From assembly GCF_900169265.1 (NCBI RefSeq), contig NZ_FXYX01000003.1, forward strand, positions 1 to 64,000: a stretch of DNA of 64,000 bases, written 5' to 3'. The notes under the pieces are model-generated. The model worked only from the letters and a program-made list of their open reading frames with translations. It was not told where the DNA came from and ran no database searches. Source of the stretch: Brevibacterium iodinum ATCC 49514. Lineage in GTDB: Bacteria > Actinomycetota > Actinomycetes > Actinomycetales > Brevibacteriaceae. Made by a program: the position numbers and the translations under genes. Below, piece by piece: positions 1 to 8,633 of this stretch (the first letter of the stretch is position 1; the number at the start of each line of letters is the position of its first letter).

Positions 1-43
1 ACATATCACCGACGTCGCCGACAAGCCCGGTTGGGTCGATTGA
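1..43 (+). CDS. C-terminal tail of an unidentified gene (partial)
   Basis: Reading from base 2, an open frame gives HITDVADKPGWVD and stops at TGA 41-43. A strong terminator follows 85 bases later, which fits the end of a transcription unit. The piece is too short to assign a family, and the frame could be chance. Confidence 0.35.
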   Translation, partial: HITDVADKPGWVD

Positions 44-127
44 CACCAGTAGAGTACGAAGCAATCATAGAGCCAGCTGCTCTCGCAGCTTGACACTCAA
101 ACTGTCACCTTTCTTTGCATCAGTCCC

Positions 128-172
128 CCCCGCGATCCCTGAGAAATCAGGGATCGTGGGGCGTTTTTGTTT
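128..172 (+). terminator. Rho-independent terminator
   Basis: A 15-pair stem (128-142 with 147-161, one G-T pair) closes on a GAAA tetraloop and is followed by TTTTTGTTTTG within a few bases. It is the only hairpin in the window with a clear U-tract. It probably ends the gene whose tail is at the window edge. Confidence 0.85.
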
Positions 173-265
173 TGTCGGGCGCCGTTGTGGGCTCGAATCC
201 TCTGTTTGTCACAAGCCGGCGTGCCCCGGCGGTCCACTGCATTCGTGTGGACGTCGGATCCTTGA

Positions 266-271
266 TAGGGT
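266..271 (+). promoter_or_regulatory. -10 element TAGGGT, leaderless layout
   Basis: TAGGGT lies exactly 6 bases before GTG 278, so transcription would start at or next to the start codon. This is one of a set of genes here with this spacing. No convincing -35 is visible. Confidence 0.4.
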
Positions 272-277
272 CCGCTC

Positions 278-909
278 GTGCGAAAAACTACTTCTCTCGT
301 GATTGCCGCCTGCTGCTGCCGCTGACCGGATGCGGCGCGAACGACCCCGGCACTTCAGACGACGCCAGCGAAGCTTCCGACCCCGGCAATTCCGCCACCG
401 ACGGCAACGGCTCCAAAGAAGGAGGGGCTGATTCGTCGGAGGCGCTGACGGAGAAGCTCACTGCAGCCAACCAGGACGGCACTGCCGAAGTGACGATCAC
501 GGCCCCAGAATCGTGGTACTCCTGGGGTCCGGGAGACAGGGTCAAGAGGGGCGTGATCATGTACACGTCCAATGAAGTCAGCGAAGATGAGTGGTTCCAG
601 GTCGAGGTGCGCGATGGGTGGCCGCACAAGTGCACACCCGAGAACCTGTCGTCGAAGAAGTGCGAAGTATTCGGAACCAACTACTTGGATTATGACACTC
701 TCGAGACCATCTCAATCGGCGGCTACGATGCGCCCGGGTTTGAGTACATCGACGACTTCGATACCTACCACACGCGGGAACAGCATCGACTTCTGGACGT
801 GGACGGGACTCAGCTGTCAATCGCGATCAAGACCTCTCCTGCTGAAGAAGAGTTCCCGCAGGTGGTTCTCGACATCCGCGACTCTCTCACGGTCGAGCAC
901 GTCGACTAG
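278..909 (+). pseudogene. Secreted lipoprotein gene with an apparent one-base frameshift in the signal peptide
   Basis: From GTG 278 the frame reads MRKTTSLVIAA and then runs into CCC-R-stop. One base over, the frame reads LLLPLTGCGAND and stays open to TAG 907-909. Restoring one C in the run at 309-310 joins them into a textbook lipoprotein signal: basic N-terminus, hydrophobic core, lipobox LTGC. The mature part is about 190 residues, with a Ser/Asp/Gly-rich linker and then a soluble domain I do not recognise. It is either a real frameshift mutant, a phase-variable gene or a sequencing error in a homopolymer. Reading the whole region from an ATG at 115 gives no signal peptide and is less likely. 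Confidence 0.7.
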
Positions 910-953
910 CGGCCCCCTCGGCATCGTCCTGTCCGCTCTTCCGCTGTCGGTGT

Positions 954-1010
954 CCGATCGTCGATAGTTCGGCAGCCGATCGTCGATAGTTCGGCAGCCG
1001 ATCGTCGATA
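954..1010. repeat. 22-bp tandem repeat array upstream of rbsK
   Basis: Two exact 22-bp units (954-975 and 976-997) and the first 13 bases of a third (998-1010) lie directly against rbsK. Each unit begins CCGATCGTCGATA. The partial third unit supplies the GATAAT -10 of rbsK. Such phased repeats are typical operator arrays; the regulator is unknown. Confidence 0.8.
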
Positions 1011-1012
1011 AT
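1007..1012 (+). promoter_or_regulatory. -10 element GATAAT of rbsK, leaderless layout
   Basis: GATAAT is 6 bases before ATG 1019 and is built from the end of the third copy of the 22-bp repeat. A protein bound to the array would therefore sit on the promoter. Confidence 0.45.
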
Positions 1013-1018
1013 GGAGCC

Positions 1019-1864
1019 ATGACCATCGACTGCTCCCTGACGGTCGTCGGCAGCATCAACGCCGATCTCACCGCCACCACCACCCGTCTTCCCGCCGCCG
1101 GCGAAACCGTGGGAGGCGGCCGTCTCAGCCGATCGCCCGGCGGAAAGGGCGCGAACCAGGCCGCCGCTGCCGCCCGCCTCGGCGCCCGGACCCGCATGAT
1201 CGGCGCGGTCGGTGCAGACTCCGACGGGCAGGCGATGCTGCACGCCCTCCGCGCAGCCGGAGTGAACACCGACGACATCGCCGAGGTGGCCGCCGAGACC
1301 GGGGCTGCGCTCATCATGGTCGACGCCGACGGTGAGAATCAGATCGCCGTGTGCGAAGGCGCGAATGCTTCAGTCAGTCTCGACGGAATCGAATTCGGCG
1401 CGGACGAAGCCGTGCTCACGCAGCTCGAGATCTCGCTTGACCTCATCAGCGAACTCGCGACCCGCGTGCCCGGGTTCCTCGCCGTCAATGCGGCCCCCGC
1501 ACTTCCTCTGCCCGCCGAGGTAGTCGACCGTGCCGATCTCATCATCGTTAATGAGTACGAACACTCCCAGTTGCCGCAGCTGCAGACGGCGAAGCTCGTG
1601 GCCGTCACTTATGGGGCGAAAGGATCAGCGCTGCTGGCCCGCGGTGAGCAGATCGCCTTCGCCGAGGCAGTCCCGGCGAAACCCGTGAGCACCGTCGGCG
1701 CCGGGGACGCCTACTGCGCTGCTTTGACCCTGGGGTTGACCAGCGGACTCGAACCGGAACGCGCGCTGCGGGCAGCCAATGCCGTCGGCGCCGCGGTCGT
1801 GAAAGTCGCCTCGGCGCAACCGCAATTCGATCGGTTTGAGACCTATCTGTCAGCACTCGACTGA
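1019..1864 (+). CDS. rbsK: PfkB-family sugar kinase, probable ribokinase
   Basis: This 281-residue cytoplasmic kinase should phosphorylate ribose or a similar sugar with ATP. The N-terminal strand VVGSINAD, the sugar-binding GGKGANQAAAA block (about residues 41-51) and the C-terminal STVGAGDAY motif with the catalytic base Asp (about 225-233) are the PfkB/ribokinase signatures; a VNEYE block sits at the usual middle position. It is slightly shorter than typical RbsK (about 300). The start follows GATAAT by 6 bases, so the mRNA may be leaderless. A DapA-family aldolase gene follows 55 bases downstream, so the pair might handle a sugar acid (keto-deoxy-gluconate kinase/aldolase type); substrate uncertain. 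Confidence 0.85.
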   Translation: MTIDCSLTVVGSINADLTATTTRLPAAGETVGGGRLSRSPGGKGANQAAAAARLGARTRMIGAVGADSDGQAMLHALRAAGVNTDDIAEVAAETGAALIMVDADGENQIAVCEGANASVSLDGIEFGADEAVLTQLEISLDLISELATRVPGFLAVNAAPALPLPAEVVDRADLIIVNEYEHSQLPQLQTAKLVAVTYGAKGSALLARGEQIAFAEAVPAKPVSTVGAGDAYCAALTLGLTSGLEPERALRAANAVGAAVVKVASAQPQFDRFETYLSALD

Positions 1865-1919
1865 CCTGACAGACTGAACACACACGGACCCAACAGCGGC
1901 AACCCCAGGAGGCCCGACG

Positions 1920-2840
1920 ATGAACGCCCCCACATATGACCCGTCCCTGTTCACAGGACTGAGCGCCTTCCCGCTCACTCCGTTGAAGGACGAAGCCATC
2001 GACGAGGACGCCTTCATCGGACTCATCGAACGTCTCGTCCTCGCCGGAGTCGACTCGATCACGGCGTTGGGCTCGACCGGTTCGTACGCGTACCTCAACC
2101 TCGACGAGCGTGCCCGGGTGTCCGAGGTGGCCGTCGAATCCGCTCTCGACATCCCGGTCTTCATCGGGGTCGGTGCGCTGCGGACGAGAGACGTTCTGGA
2201 CAATGTCGCCTCCGCCGAATCCGCCGGAGCGCAGGGACTGCTGCTGGCACCGGTGAGCTATCAGCCGCTGACCGAGGACGAGGTGTTCGCACTCTTCCGC
2301 ACGGTCGCCGAGTCCACCGACCTGCCTGTCGTCGTCTACGACAATCCGGGCACCACGCACTTCACGTTCACCACCGAGCTCTACTCGCGTCTGGCCGGGC
2401 TCGACGGTGTGGCCTCGATCAAGATCCCCGGAGCACCTGCCTCGCCCGCCGGATGGGACGAGCGCATCGGCGAGATCCGTGCGGCCATCGGCAGCGAGGT
2501 GACGATCGGCATCTCCGGCGATGCCCATGGTGCCGAGGGCCTCATCGCCGGCTGTGATGCCTGGTACACGGCAGTCGGCGGCACCATCCCAGAGCCGATG
2601 CTCGAGATCACCCGGGCCGCGGAACTCGGCAATGCGCAGCTCGCCCGCGAACTCTCGGCCGAGCTGCAGCCGCTGTGGGATCTGTTCACCGAATTCGGCG
2701 GAAGCCTGCGCGTGACCGCCGCCATCGCCGAACATCTCGGGCTCGTGGGTGCAGACACCTTGCCTCTGCCGGTGCGTGACCTCGATGCGGCAGCGAAGCG
2801 CAAGGTCGCCGAGGTGGCCGACAACCTCGATCTCGGCTGA
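1920..2840 (+). CDS. Dihydrodipicolinate synthase (DapA)-family aldolase/lyase
   Basis: 306 residues, the length of class I pyruvate-type aldolases of the DapA/NanA/KdgA superfamily. Visible signatures are LGSTGSYAYL (variant of the usual G-[ST]-TGE block, Glu replaced), VVYDNPG with the catalytic Tyr (about residue 142) and VASIKIPG with the Schiff-base Lys (about 168). A strong AGGAGG (1907-1912) sits 7 bases before ATG 1920. The missing Glu in the first motif and the kinase neighbour make a catabolic aldolase at least as likely as lysine biosynthesis, so I give no symbol. Confidence 0.8.
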   Translation: MNAPTYDPSLFTGLSAFPLTPLKDEAIDEDAFIGLIERLVLAGVDSITALGSTGSYAYLNLDERARVSEVAVESALDIPVFIGVGALRTRDVLDNVASAESAGAQGLLLAPVSYQPLTEDEVFALFRTVAESTDLPVVVYDNPGTTHFTFTTELYSRLAGLDGVASIKIPGAPASPAGWDERIGEIRAAIGSEVTIGISGDAHGAEGLIAGCDAWYTAVGGTIPEPMLEITRAAELGNAQLARELSAELQPLWDLFTEFGGSLRVTAAIAEHLGLVGADTLPLPVRDLDAAAKRKVAEVADNLDLG

Positions 2841-2876
2841 GTTTTCCCTGGCGACGTCGCAGACCGTTCGCCTCAG

Positions 2877-2938
2877 CGCCGAGCGCTCACTGTATAGCGT
2901 GAGCGGTCGACGTTAACTGAAGCGGTCGCTGAGTGTGT
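2877..2938. repeat. Palindromic repeat, copy A
   Basis: About 62 bp containing CGCCGAGCGCTCA, then GCGTGAGCGGTCGACG, then AAGCGGTCGCTGAGTGTG. It aligns, with an internal gap of roughly 18 bases, to copy B at 5216-5295 on the other side of the surface-protein gene. There is no gene in 2841-3045 apart from this element. Confidence 0.7.
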
Positions 2939-3045
2939 TCACCATCCGTCCATCTGCGGTTCGGAGCCGGTCCATTCCGGGTGCCTATGAATAGGTGTAC
3001 GCGGGTTCAGCCGGCCCGCGACGCCCAATCGATCCCGGAGAACCG

Positions 3046-5208
3046 ATGACGATCCCACTGTCCGCGAAGACGCTCACGGCCTCGGCGGCCGCTCTCCTGT
3101 TGGCCACCGGTTTCACCGTCGGCGGTACGACGCCGAGCACGAGCACCGCTTACGCAGCGGAAGTGGACGATCCCATCAGTTACTCGGCCTCGGACGCTCA
3201 GATCGAGATGGGCTTCCTCGGCTCCCACGAGACCGGACAGTTCGACGAATCCGCCGCCGAGATCACCGCCGTCCACGGCGATACCGTCTTCACCGTCAAC
3301 GCGCAGGCGGCCACCGTCGACGTCATCGACGCCTCCGACCCGACCAACCCGCAGAAGGTCTCCGAGATCACCGGCACCGGGGTGGCGAACTCGATCTCCA
3401 TCCGCGAGGACGGCCTCGGCGTCATCGCCCTCGAAGACGAGGACAAGACGCAGCCCGGAACCGTGATGTTCTTCGACGCGAACGACCCCGAGGCGGACAT
3501 CCTCGGCGAGGTTCCTGTCGGGTCCCTGCCAGATATGGTGACCGTCACTCCGGACGGCAGCCATGCCCTGGTCGCGAACGAGGGCGAACCGGCCGATGAT
3601 TTCTCGACCGATCCCGAAGGTTCGGTGTCCGTCATCGACCTCCCCGCCGAGGTGGCTGCGCCGTCGGATTCGGATGTGCACACCGCGGACTTCCACGAAT
3701 TCGAGGACGGGGGAGCGAAGACGCTGCCGGAGGATGTGCGGATCTTCGGACCCACACCCGAAGATGACCTGCCGATCTCGCGCAACCTCGAACCCGAATA
3801 CATCACCGTAGCTGGTGACAAGGCCTACGCCACCCTGCAGGAGGCGAACGCGATCGCGGTCGTCGACATCGCCTCGGCGACGGTGGAGGAGATCCTGCCG
3901 CTGGGATTGAAAGACCATGGTCAGGCGGGCAACGGACTTGATGCTTCGGACCGCGATCCCAAGGATGCCCCGACCGTGAACATCACGGAACACGAAGGTC
4001 TCAAGGGCGCGTATATGCCCGACACGATCTCGACGTTCACCTCGGGTGGCACCGACTATCTGGTGACCGCGAACGAGGGCGACTCCCGCGAATGGGGCGA
4101 CTTCGTCGATGCGGCCAGGGTCAAGGACCTCGGCGAGGACGGCCTCGCCCCGGTCTGTGAGACCTCGCCGCTGGCGGACAAAATCGGCGATGAGGATCTC
4201 GGACGACTGAACATCATCACGGATCTGGGCCTGAACGAGGCCGGGGACTGCTACGAGGAGCTCGTGGCTTTCGGCGGCCGGTCGTTCTCCGTGTGGACGA
4301 CGGATGGGAAGCTCGTCGCCGATTCGGGGGATGAGTTCGAACAGCTGACCGCCGAGGCGGTGCCGGAATTCTTCAACTCCAACCACTCCGAGTCGAACCT
4401 CGAAGGCCGCAGCGATGACAAAGGCCCCGAGCCTGAGGCGCTGACCATCGGCGAGGTGGGGGAGACGACCTACGCGTTCGTCGGCTTCGAGCGCATCGGC
4501 GGAATCGCCGCCTTCGACCTCAGCGACCCGAGCGCGCCGAAGTTCGCGACCTACTTCAACAATCGGGACTTCTCTGTCTCCGTAGAGGACGAGATCGGAG
4601 ATGTCTCGGATCCTGGTGCGCTGCTCGCGGGCGCCGGAGACCTCGGGCCGGAGGGCATTACGTTCCTCGGCGCCGATGAGTCGCCGACGGGTGAGGCTGC
4701 GCTCGTCGTCGGCAATGAGGTCTCAGGAACCACGAGCCTGTATTCGGTGGCGGACCTGGCCGACGGCGGTGGAGATGACGGCGCTGAAGACGACGGAGAC
4801 GAGAACGCTGGGTCTGACGAGGATGCGGGTGCCGGTGCGGACGCCGCGGCCGGCGCCGATGGTGCGGGCAGCGAATCCAACGCGGGATCGGACGCCGGCG
4901 GTACCGGTTCCGATTCAGCCGGCACCGGCTCGGATTCCGACGCCGACGGCACTGGCTTGGACTCCGACGCGGGAACCGCCGGTTCGAGTGCGTCGTCCGG
5001 ACCCGATGAGTCCGCCGACGGTGCCGAAGACACCGCGAACGCCGAGGGTTCTGCGGAAGGCTCCGAGGACTCTGCGGACTCCGATGGGGACCCGCTGCCG
5101 CGCACAGGCGCTGACCTTGGTCAGTACCTCATCCTCGGCGGCATCGCCCTCGGACTCATCGCCATCGGGGTCGCAGCCTTCCTGCTGACGCGCCGCCGCC
5201 GCCGCTGA
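3046..5208 (+). CDS. LPXTG-anchored choice-of-anchor I surface protein
   Basis: 720 residues. ATG 3046 follows GGAG at 3037-3040 and opens a Sec signal (MTIPLSAKTL, Ala-rich core, cleavage near AYA-AE). The body (about 45-570) is a repeat-rich beta-propeller-like domain of the choice-of-anchor I family, with ALVANEGEP, TANEGDSREWGD and GPEPEAL segments. A low-complexity Asp/Gly/Ser/Ala linker (about 580-680) leads to LPRTG (684-688), a hydrophobic segment and an Arg tail: a sortase cell-wall anchor. The protein should be displayed outside on peptidoglycan; substrate or ligand unknown. A start at GTG 2995 is open but would bury the signal peptide. Confidence 0.88.
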   Translation: MTIPLSAKTLTASAAALLLATGFTVGGTTPSTSTAYAAEVDDPISYSASDAQIEMGFLGSHETGQFDESAAEITAVHGDTVFTVNAQAATVDVIDASDPTNPQKVSEITGTGVANSISIREDGLGVIALEDEDKTQPGTVMFFDANDPEADILGEVPVGSLPDMVTVTPDGSHALVANEGEPADDFSTDPEGSVSVIDLPAEVAAPSDSDVHTADFHEFEDGGAKTLPEDVRIFGPTPEDDLPISRNLEPEYITVAGDKAYATLQEANAIAVVDIASATVEEILPLGLKDHGQAGNGLDASDRDPKDAPTVNITEHEGLKGAYMPDTISTFTSGGTDYLVTANEGDSREWGDFVDAARVKDLGEDGLAPVCETSPLADKIGDEDLGRLNIITDLGLNEAGDCYEELVAFGGRSFSVWTTDGKLVADSGDEFEQLTAEAVPEFFNSNHSESNLEGRSDDKGPEPEALTIGEVGETTYAFVGFERIGGIAAFDLSDPSAPKFATYFNNRDFSVSVEDEIGDVSDPGALLAGAGDLGPEGITFLGADESPTGEAALVVGNEVSGTTSLYSVADLADGGGDDGAEDDGDENAGSDEDAGAGADAAAGADGAGSESNAGSDAGGTGSDSAGTGSDSDADGTGLDSDAGTAGSSASSGPDESADGAEDTANAEGSAEGSEDSADSDGDPLPRTGADLGQYLILGGIALGLIAIGVAAFLLTRRRRR

Positions 5209-5215
5209 CACCAAA

Positions 5216-5295
5216 CGCCGACCGCTCATGGTGCCGTCGCTGTACCGCGTTATGCGGTGAGCGTTCGACGGCAGCATGAGCGGTCGGTGAATGTG
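5216..5295. repeat. Palindromic repeat, copy B
   Basis: About 80 bp with long arms CGACCGCTCATG and CATGAGCGGTCG at the outside and TGCCGTCG/CGACGGCA inside. It is the fuller relative of copy A (2877-2938) and lies between the convergent ends of the surface-protein gene and the siderophore gene. It may also work as a two-way terminator; there is no U-tract. Confidence 0.75.
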
Positions 5296-5320
5296 GGTGT
5301 CTCGGAGGCGGACGCTCGAC

Positions 5321-6145
5321 TCAGTCGATCTTGCCGATGGGTTCGCGCTTCTCGGCCTGGAACTGGTCCTCGGCACGGCCATCGGCCCAGTAGGCCGAGA
5401 TCGACAGTGCCTCGCGCGGCACTTCGCGTTCCTTGAGCACCTTGCGGATCGACTTGATCGCCTCGCGCTCGCCGTGGGCGAAGACCTGCGGGGTGCCGGC
5501 AAGCCACTCCAATTCCTGGACGCTGCTGATGAGCTCGTCATACGAGTCCACCCACTTCACCTCGATGCCGGCAGGCATCTCGGGCAGAACCCGGTCGGCC
5601 GCCTCGGCGACATGGGCGATGATGACTCCGCGCGCATCGGCAGGCATCGCCTCGAGGGCCGTGCTCACTGCGGGAATCGCTGACAGGTCGGCGATGAACA
5701 GGTGCCAATCGGACTCGGCGGCGGGAGCGTACTTGCCGCCGGCTCCGAAGAGCACGAGCCTGTCACCGGGAGCGGCGTTCTTCGCCCAGGGGCCGGCGAT
5801 CCCGGCATCGTCATGGATGACGAAGTCGATGCTCAGCCACTTCTCGTCGACGTCGATCTCACGGACCGTGTAGGTGCGGCGACTCGGCAGCTTCTCCGGA
5901 GCCTGCTCACGCAGCTCGTCGAGATCATAGGGCGGGACGAGCCCGTGGGCGGAGTCGGCGAAGAGGAGTTTGACGTACTTGTCGGTCGCATCGTTGACGG
6001 TGATGTTGTCGAAGGTGTCATCACCGCCGAAGCGGATCCGCACCAGGTGCGGGGTGACCTCGGTGACCTCGAGGACGGTGAGGATCGCCTGTGCGCGGGC
6101 AGGTCGGGCAGTGCGCTCGGGGGTGTTCGGTGCGGTCGTCATCAA
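5321..6145 (-). CDS. Siderophore-interacting protein (FAD-dependent ferric-siderophore reductase)
   Basis: 274 residues, the usual length of the SIP/ViuB family, which uses NAD(P)H and FAD to reduce iron in imported siderophores in the cytoplasm. The FAD-binding segment SRRTYTVREID (about residues 86-96) and the C-terminal ISAYWADGRAEDQF block are typical. A good SD (AGAAAGG) precedes ATG 6145; ATG 6142 is an equal alternative. An iron box lies 75 bases upstream, so transcription is probably repressed when iron is plentiful. No siderophore transporter lies next to it. Confidence 0.9.
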   Translation of the reverse strand: MMTTAPNTPERTARPARAQAILTVLEVTEVTPHLVRIRFGGDDTFDNITVNDATDKYVKLLFADSAHGLVPPYDLDELREQAPEKLPSRRTYTVREIDVDEKWLSIDFVIHDDAGIAGPWAKNAAPGDRLVLFGAGGKYAPAAESDWHLFIADLSAIPAVSTALEAMPADARGVIIAHVAEAADRVLPEMPAGIEVKWVDSYDELISSVQELEWLAGTPQVFAHGEREAIKSIRKVLKEREVPREALSISAYWADGRAEDQFQAEKREPIGKID

Positions 6146-6219
6146 CAGCCTTTCTCAAGCGGGGTACCCCTGCGGGCTCGAGGCCGGGTCCGGACGGCGG
6201 AGCCGCCTCGGCGCAGGAA

Positions 6220-6238
6220 TTCGGTTAGGCTCACCTTA
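6220..6238 (-). promoter_or_regulatory. DtxR/IdeR iron box
   Basis: Read on the minus strand the 19-mer is TAAGGTGAGCCTAACCGAA. It matches the known DtxR/IdeR consensus TTAGGTTAGCCTAACCTAA at 16 of 19 positions. It sits upstream of the siderophore-interacting protein gene, as expected for iron-dependent repression. Confidence 0.8.
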
Positions 6239-6261
6239 TCAAATGCCCTGCGATGCCACCC

Positions 6262-7593
6262 TCACCGGGCGCGTTCGGCCATCTCCCGGCGGCGGTCGTC
6301 GCGGACGCGTTTGAGTCCCTTGACAGACTTGAGCGAGTCGAGGATCGTGATGCCCGGCAGTGCGGAGTTCGGTCCCTTGCACTGCATGATGTCCTCCGGA
6401 TCCATGAGCACGACGCGGGTGCCTTCTTCGTCGAGGCGGGACAGCGCCTCGGTGAGCATGGTCCGGGCCACAGAATTGATCTCGTTGACTCGGCGCAGGT
6501 CGAGGACGAAGGTGTCGGTGGTCGATTCCGGTTCGTCCATCGCGCGCAGGACGTTCTCCGACCCGCTCCACTGGATGAGTCCCTGCAGACTGCAGATGCG
6601 CACCATCTTGCCCTGCGCGTCGACGAAGCGGCGGTCGCGGCGGATGATCGAACGGGCCGGTTCGGGGGCGTCCATGATGTGCAGGCTCAGCCGGTCCGAG
6701 AGGTCTCGGAAGATCTTGGCCCCGCGCACGCTCGTGCCGTGTCTGTCCAGGCGCGGAGAGAGGGTCGCAATGCCGACCTGACCGGGCATGACTCCGAAAA
6801 CTCCGCCGGAGACGCCGCTCTTTGCGGGCATCCCGATCTCCGTCATCCAGTCGCCCGCAGCGTCGTACATGCCGCAGGTCATCATGACCGCGAGCACATG
6901 CCGGTTGACCCTGGGGGAGAGCACCTGTTCGCCGGTCAGCGGGTTGAGGCCGCCTCCGGCCAGGGTGGCGGCCATGATCGCGAGGTCCTTGACCGTGACG
7001 AGGATCGAGCACTGTTCGATGTAGCCGCGGACCACCTCGTCGGGGTCGTCGTAGAAGATGTCGTAGGACCGGAGCATGTTCGCGATTGCGACATTGCGGT
7101 AGGCCTCACGCCATTCGCCGTCGGCGACGTCTTCGTCGATGGTCAGCTCCCGCCCGGCGAAGCGGGAGAGGCCGGAGCGGACGATCTCGGTGCGTTCGGC
7201 CAGGCTCGCTCCCGGATCGCCGAGGATGGAGTGGATGGTCATCGCTCCGGCGTTGATCATCGGGTTGAGCGGCCGACCCGACTTCTTGTCGAGGGAGAGC
7301 TCGTTGAACTTCTCCCCGCTGGGTTCGACGCCGACCTTTTCGAAGACTCCCGCCAGGCCCTCCTGTTCGAGGGCGAGGCCGTAGATGAACGGCTTCGACA
7401 TCGACTGGATGGAGAACGCATGCTCGGCATCGCCGGAGGTGTATTCGATGCCGTCGAGGGTGGAGATGCAGATAGCGAGCTTCTCCGGATCGGCGGCAGC
7501 GAGAGCCGGGATGTAGTCCGCATTCTCACCGGACCGGTCGGGACGGAAACGATCAAGCGTCTCATCGAGGAAATCCGGAATGGGCGATCGCAT
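6262..7593 (-). CDS. glsA: Glutaminase fused to a STAS domain
   Basis: 443 residues. The first 310 or so are a glutaminase of the serine beta-lactamase-like fold, hydrolysing glutamine to glutamate and ammonia: Ser-x-x-Lys as SMSK (S64, K67), then PMINAGAMT and MTCGMYDAAGDW. The last 100 or so form a STAS domain (TTDTFVLDLRRVNEINSVA ... ALSRLDEEGTRVVL), a fold used for nucleotide or partner sensing; this fusion is known in actinomycetes. ATG 7593 is chosen because AGGAGG lies 4 bases before it; a start 69 bases upstream is open but lacks support. Confidence 0.9.
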   Translation of the reverse strand: MRSPIPDFLDETLDRFRPDRSGENADYIPALAAADPEKLAICISTLDGIEYTSGDAEHAFSIQSMSKPFIYGLALEQEGLAGVFEKVGVEPSGEKFNELSLDKKSGRPLNPMINAGAMTIHSILGDPGASLAERTEIVRSGLSRFAGRELTIDEDVADGEWREAYRNVAIANMLRSYDIFYDDPDEVVRGYIEQCSILVTVKDLAIMAATLAGGGLNPLTGEQVLSPRVNRHVLAVMMTCGMYDAAGDWMTEIGMPAKSGVSGGVFGVMPGQVGIATLSPRLDRHGTSVRGAKIFRDLSDRLSLHIMDAPEPARSIIRRDRRFVDAQGKMVRICSLQGLIQWSGSENVLRAMDEPESTTDTFVLDLRRVNEINSVARTMLTEALSRLDEEGTRVVLMDPEDIMQCKGPNSALPGITILDSLKSVKGLKRVRDDRRREMAERAR

Positions 7594-7763
7594 GGCACCT
7601 CCTGTGGCAGTTGGGGTCGGTCGGCACAGCGTGGCTTGACGCAGACTGCCATTCTCACACACTCGCCCACGTTGCGCCGATGGTCAGTGACAGAGCTAAC
7701 GGAGCTCGGCGATTGTTCCAGGTCTGCCACCTCGTGTGCGGCATCTGCCATGCGTTTCAGCCA

Positions 7764-7769
7764 TAGGTT
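7764..7769 (+). promoter_or_regulatory. -10 element TAGGTT, leaderless layout
   Basis: TAGGTT is 6 bases before ATG 7776; there is no SD before that start. Transcription of the two exported-protein genes probably begins here. Confidence 0.45.
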
Positions 7770-7775
7770 GGAACC

Positions 7776-8633
7776 ATGACCCGTCCCAAGCTGTTCCTCC
7801 TCGTCGGCATCGCCTTCACCGCCGTTGCCGTCATCGTCGTCGGCGTGATCGTGACCGTGCTGGTGCTGCGATATTCCCAGCCCGGACCGGTTCCAGAGAG
7901 GCTGTCGGAGCATGCGCTGACCCCGCAGGAAACCGTCACCGAGGTGGCCCCGCGCACCGATGGGACCGTGCAGATCCGCCAAAGGCTCATCATCGAAACC
8001 CCGCCCGCTGATGAGGGACAAGTGGGCAACGGGTCAGTGAGACTGTGGATCACCACTGCCGGACTGGGGAAGAACCCACAGACCGGAAAGCGGATGTCGA
8101 TGCTGCCGAAGATCTCGTCGTTGAGTGCTGTCGAGCTGAGCACTTCTGCCGATTCGACGCAGGCCTCGCCGAAGACTCTGGGGGAGTTGGACATCGCCGT
8201 CGAAGAGGAGAAGGAACCGGGCTTCGACTATCCAGAGGCGCACTTCTCGTTCTCACCAAAGGATTCGGACGGAGAAGCAGGGCAGTGGAGCGAAGGTCGT
8301 CATGTCATTGAGCTGGAGTATGTCTTCGACAATGTGTTTCTGACCGTGGCTGGTGAAGAGTTCTTCGCCATTCCCGTGCCGAGCATCGGCAACAGCTATG
8401 CGGCCTTGGAACGGAATGTTCTGCGCATCGACACCGACGGGCCGGTGCACTGTCCGGCCGACAACGTCGACTTCGAACTCGGCGATGCCTGCGCGTTAGG
8501 GACGACGTCGACTAACGATGACAGCACAGAAGTGGTCTGGCGGAAATCGTATACGGACAGCCGCAAAGTCTTCGCGTTCAGCCCGCCGAGCGGAACGACC
8601 GTCACTCCGACAACCTCCTATGAGAGGCCGTGA
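7776..8633 (+). CDS. Membrane-anchored extracytoplasmic protein, DUF2207-like
   Basis: 285 residues. One long transmembrane segment (about 7-32) is followed by an all-extracellular region with beta-strand patterns and a Cys pair (HCPADNVDFELGDAC, about 233-247). The layout recalls the N-terminal domain of DUF2207 membrane proteins, but without their C-terminal membrane part; this likeness is by eye only. Its stop overlaps the start of the next gene, so the two are co-translated. No catalytic motif is visible. Confidence 0.65.
   Translation: MTRPKLFLLVGIAFTAVAVIVVGVIVTVLVLRYSQPGPVPERLSEHALTPQETVTEVAPRTDGTVQIRQRLIIETPPADEGQVGNGSVRLWITTAGLGKNPQTGKRMSMLPKISSLSAVELSTSADSTQASPKTLGELDIAVEEEKEPGFDYPEAHFSFSPKDSDGEAGQWSEGRHVIELEYVFDNVFLTVAGEEFFAIPVPSIGNSYAALERNVLRIDTDGPVHCPADNVDFELGDACALGTTSTNDDSTEVVWRKSYTDSRKVFAFSPPSGTTVTPTTSYERP

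Noticed and set aside
40-172. Possible small RNA between TTGACA (40-45 or 90-95) and the terminator
   Set aside because: The -35 boxes are good but no convincing -10 follows at proper spacing; the terminator is explained by the gene ending at 43.
185-215. tRNA-like T-arm (GGGCTCGAATCC)
   Set aside because: No acceptor stem, anticodon arm or paired T-stem can be formed around it; it follows a terminator and is part of the upstream region of the lipoprotein gene.
954-1010. CRISPR-like repeat
   Set aside because: Units are directly tandem with no spacers and there are no cas genes; better read as an operator array.
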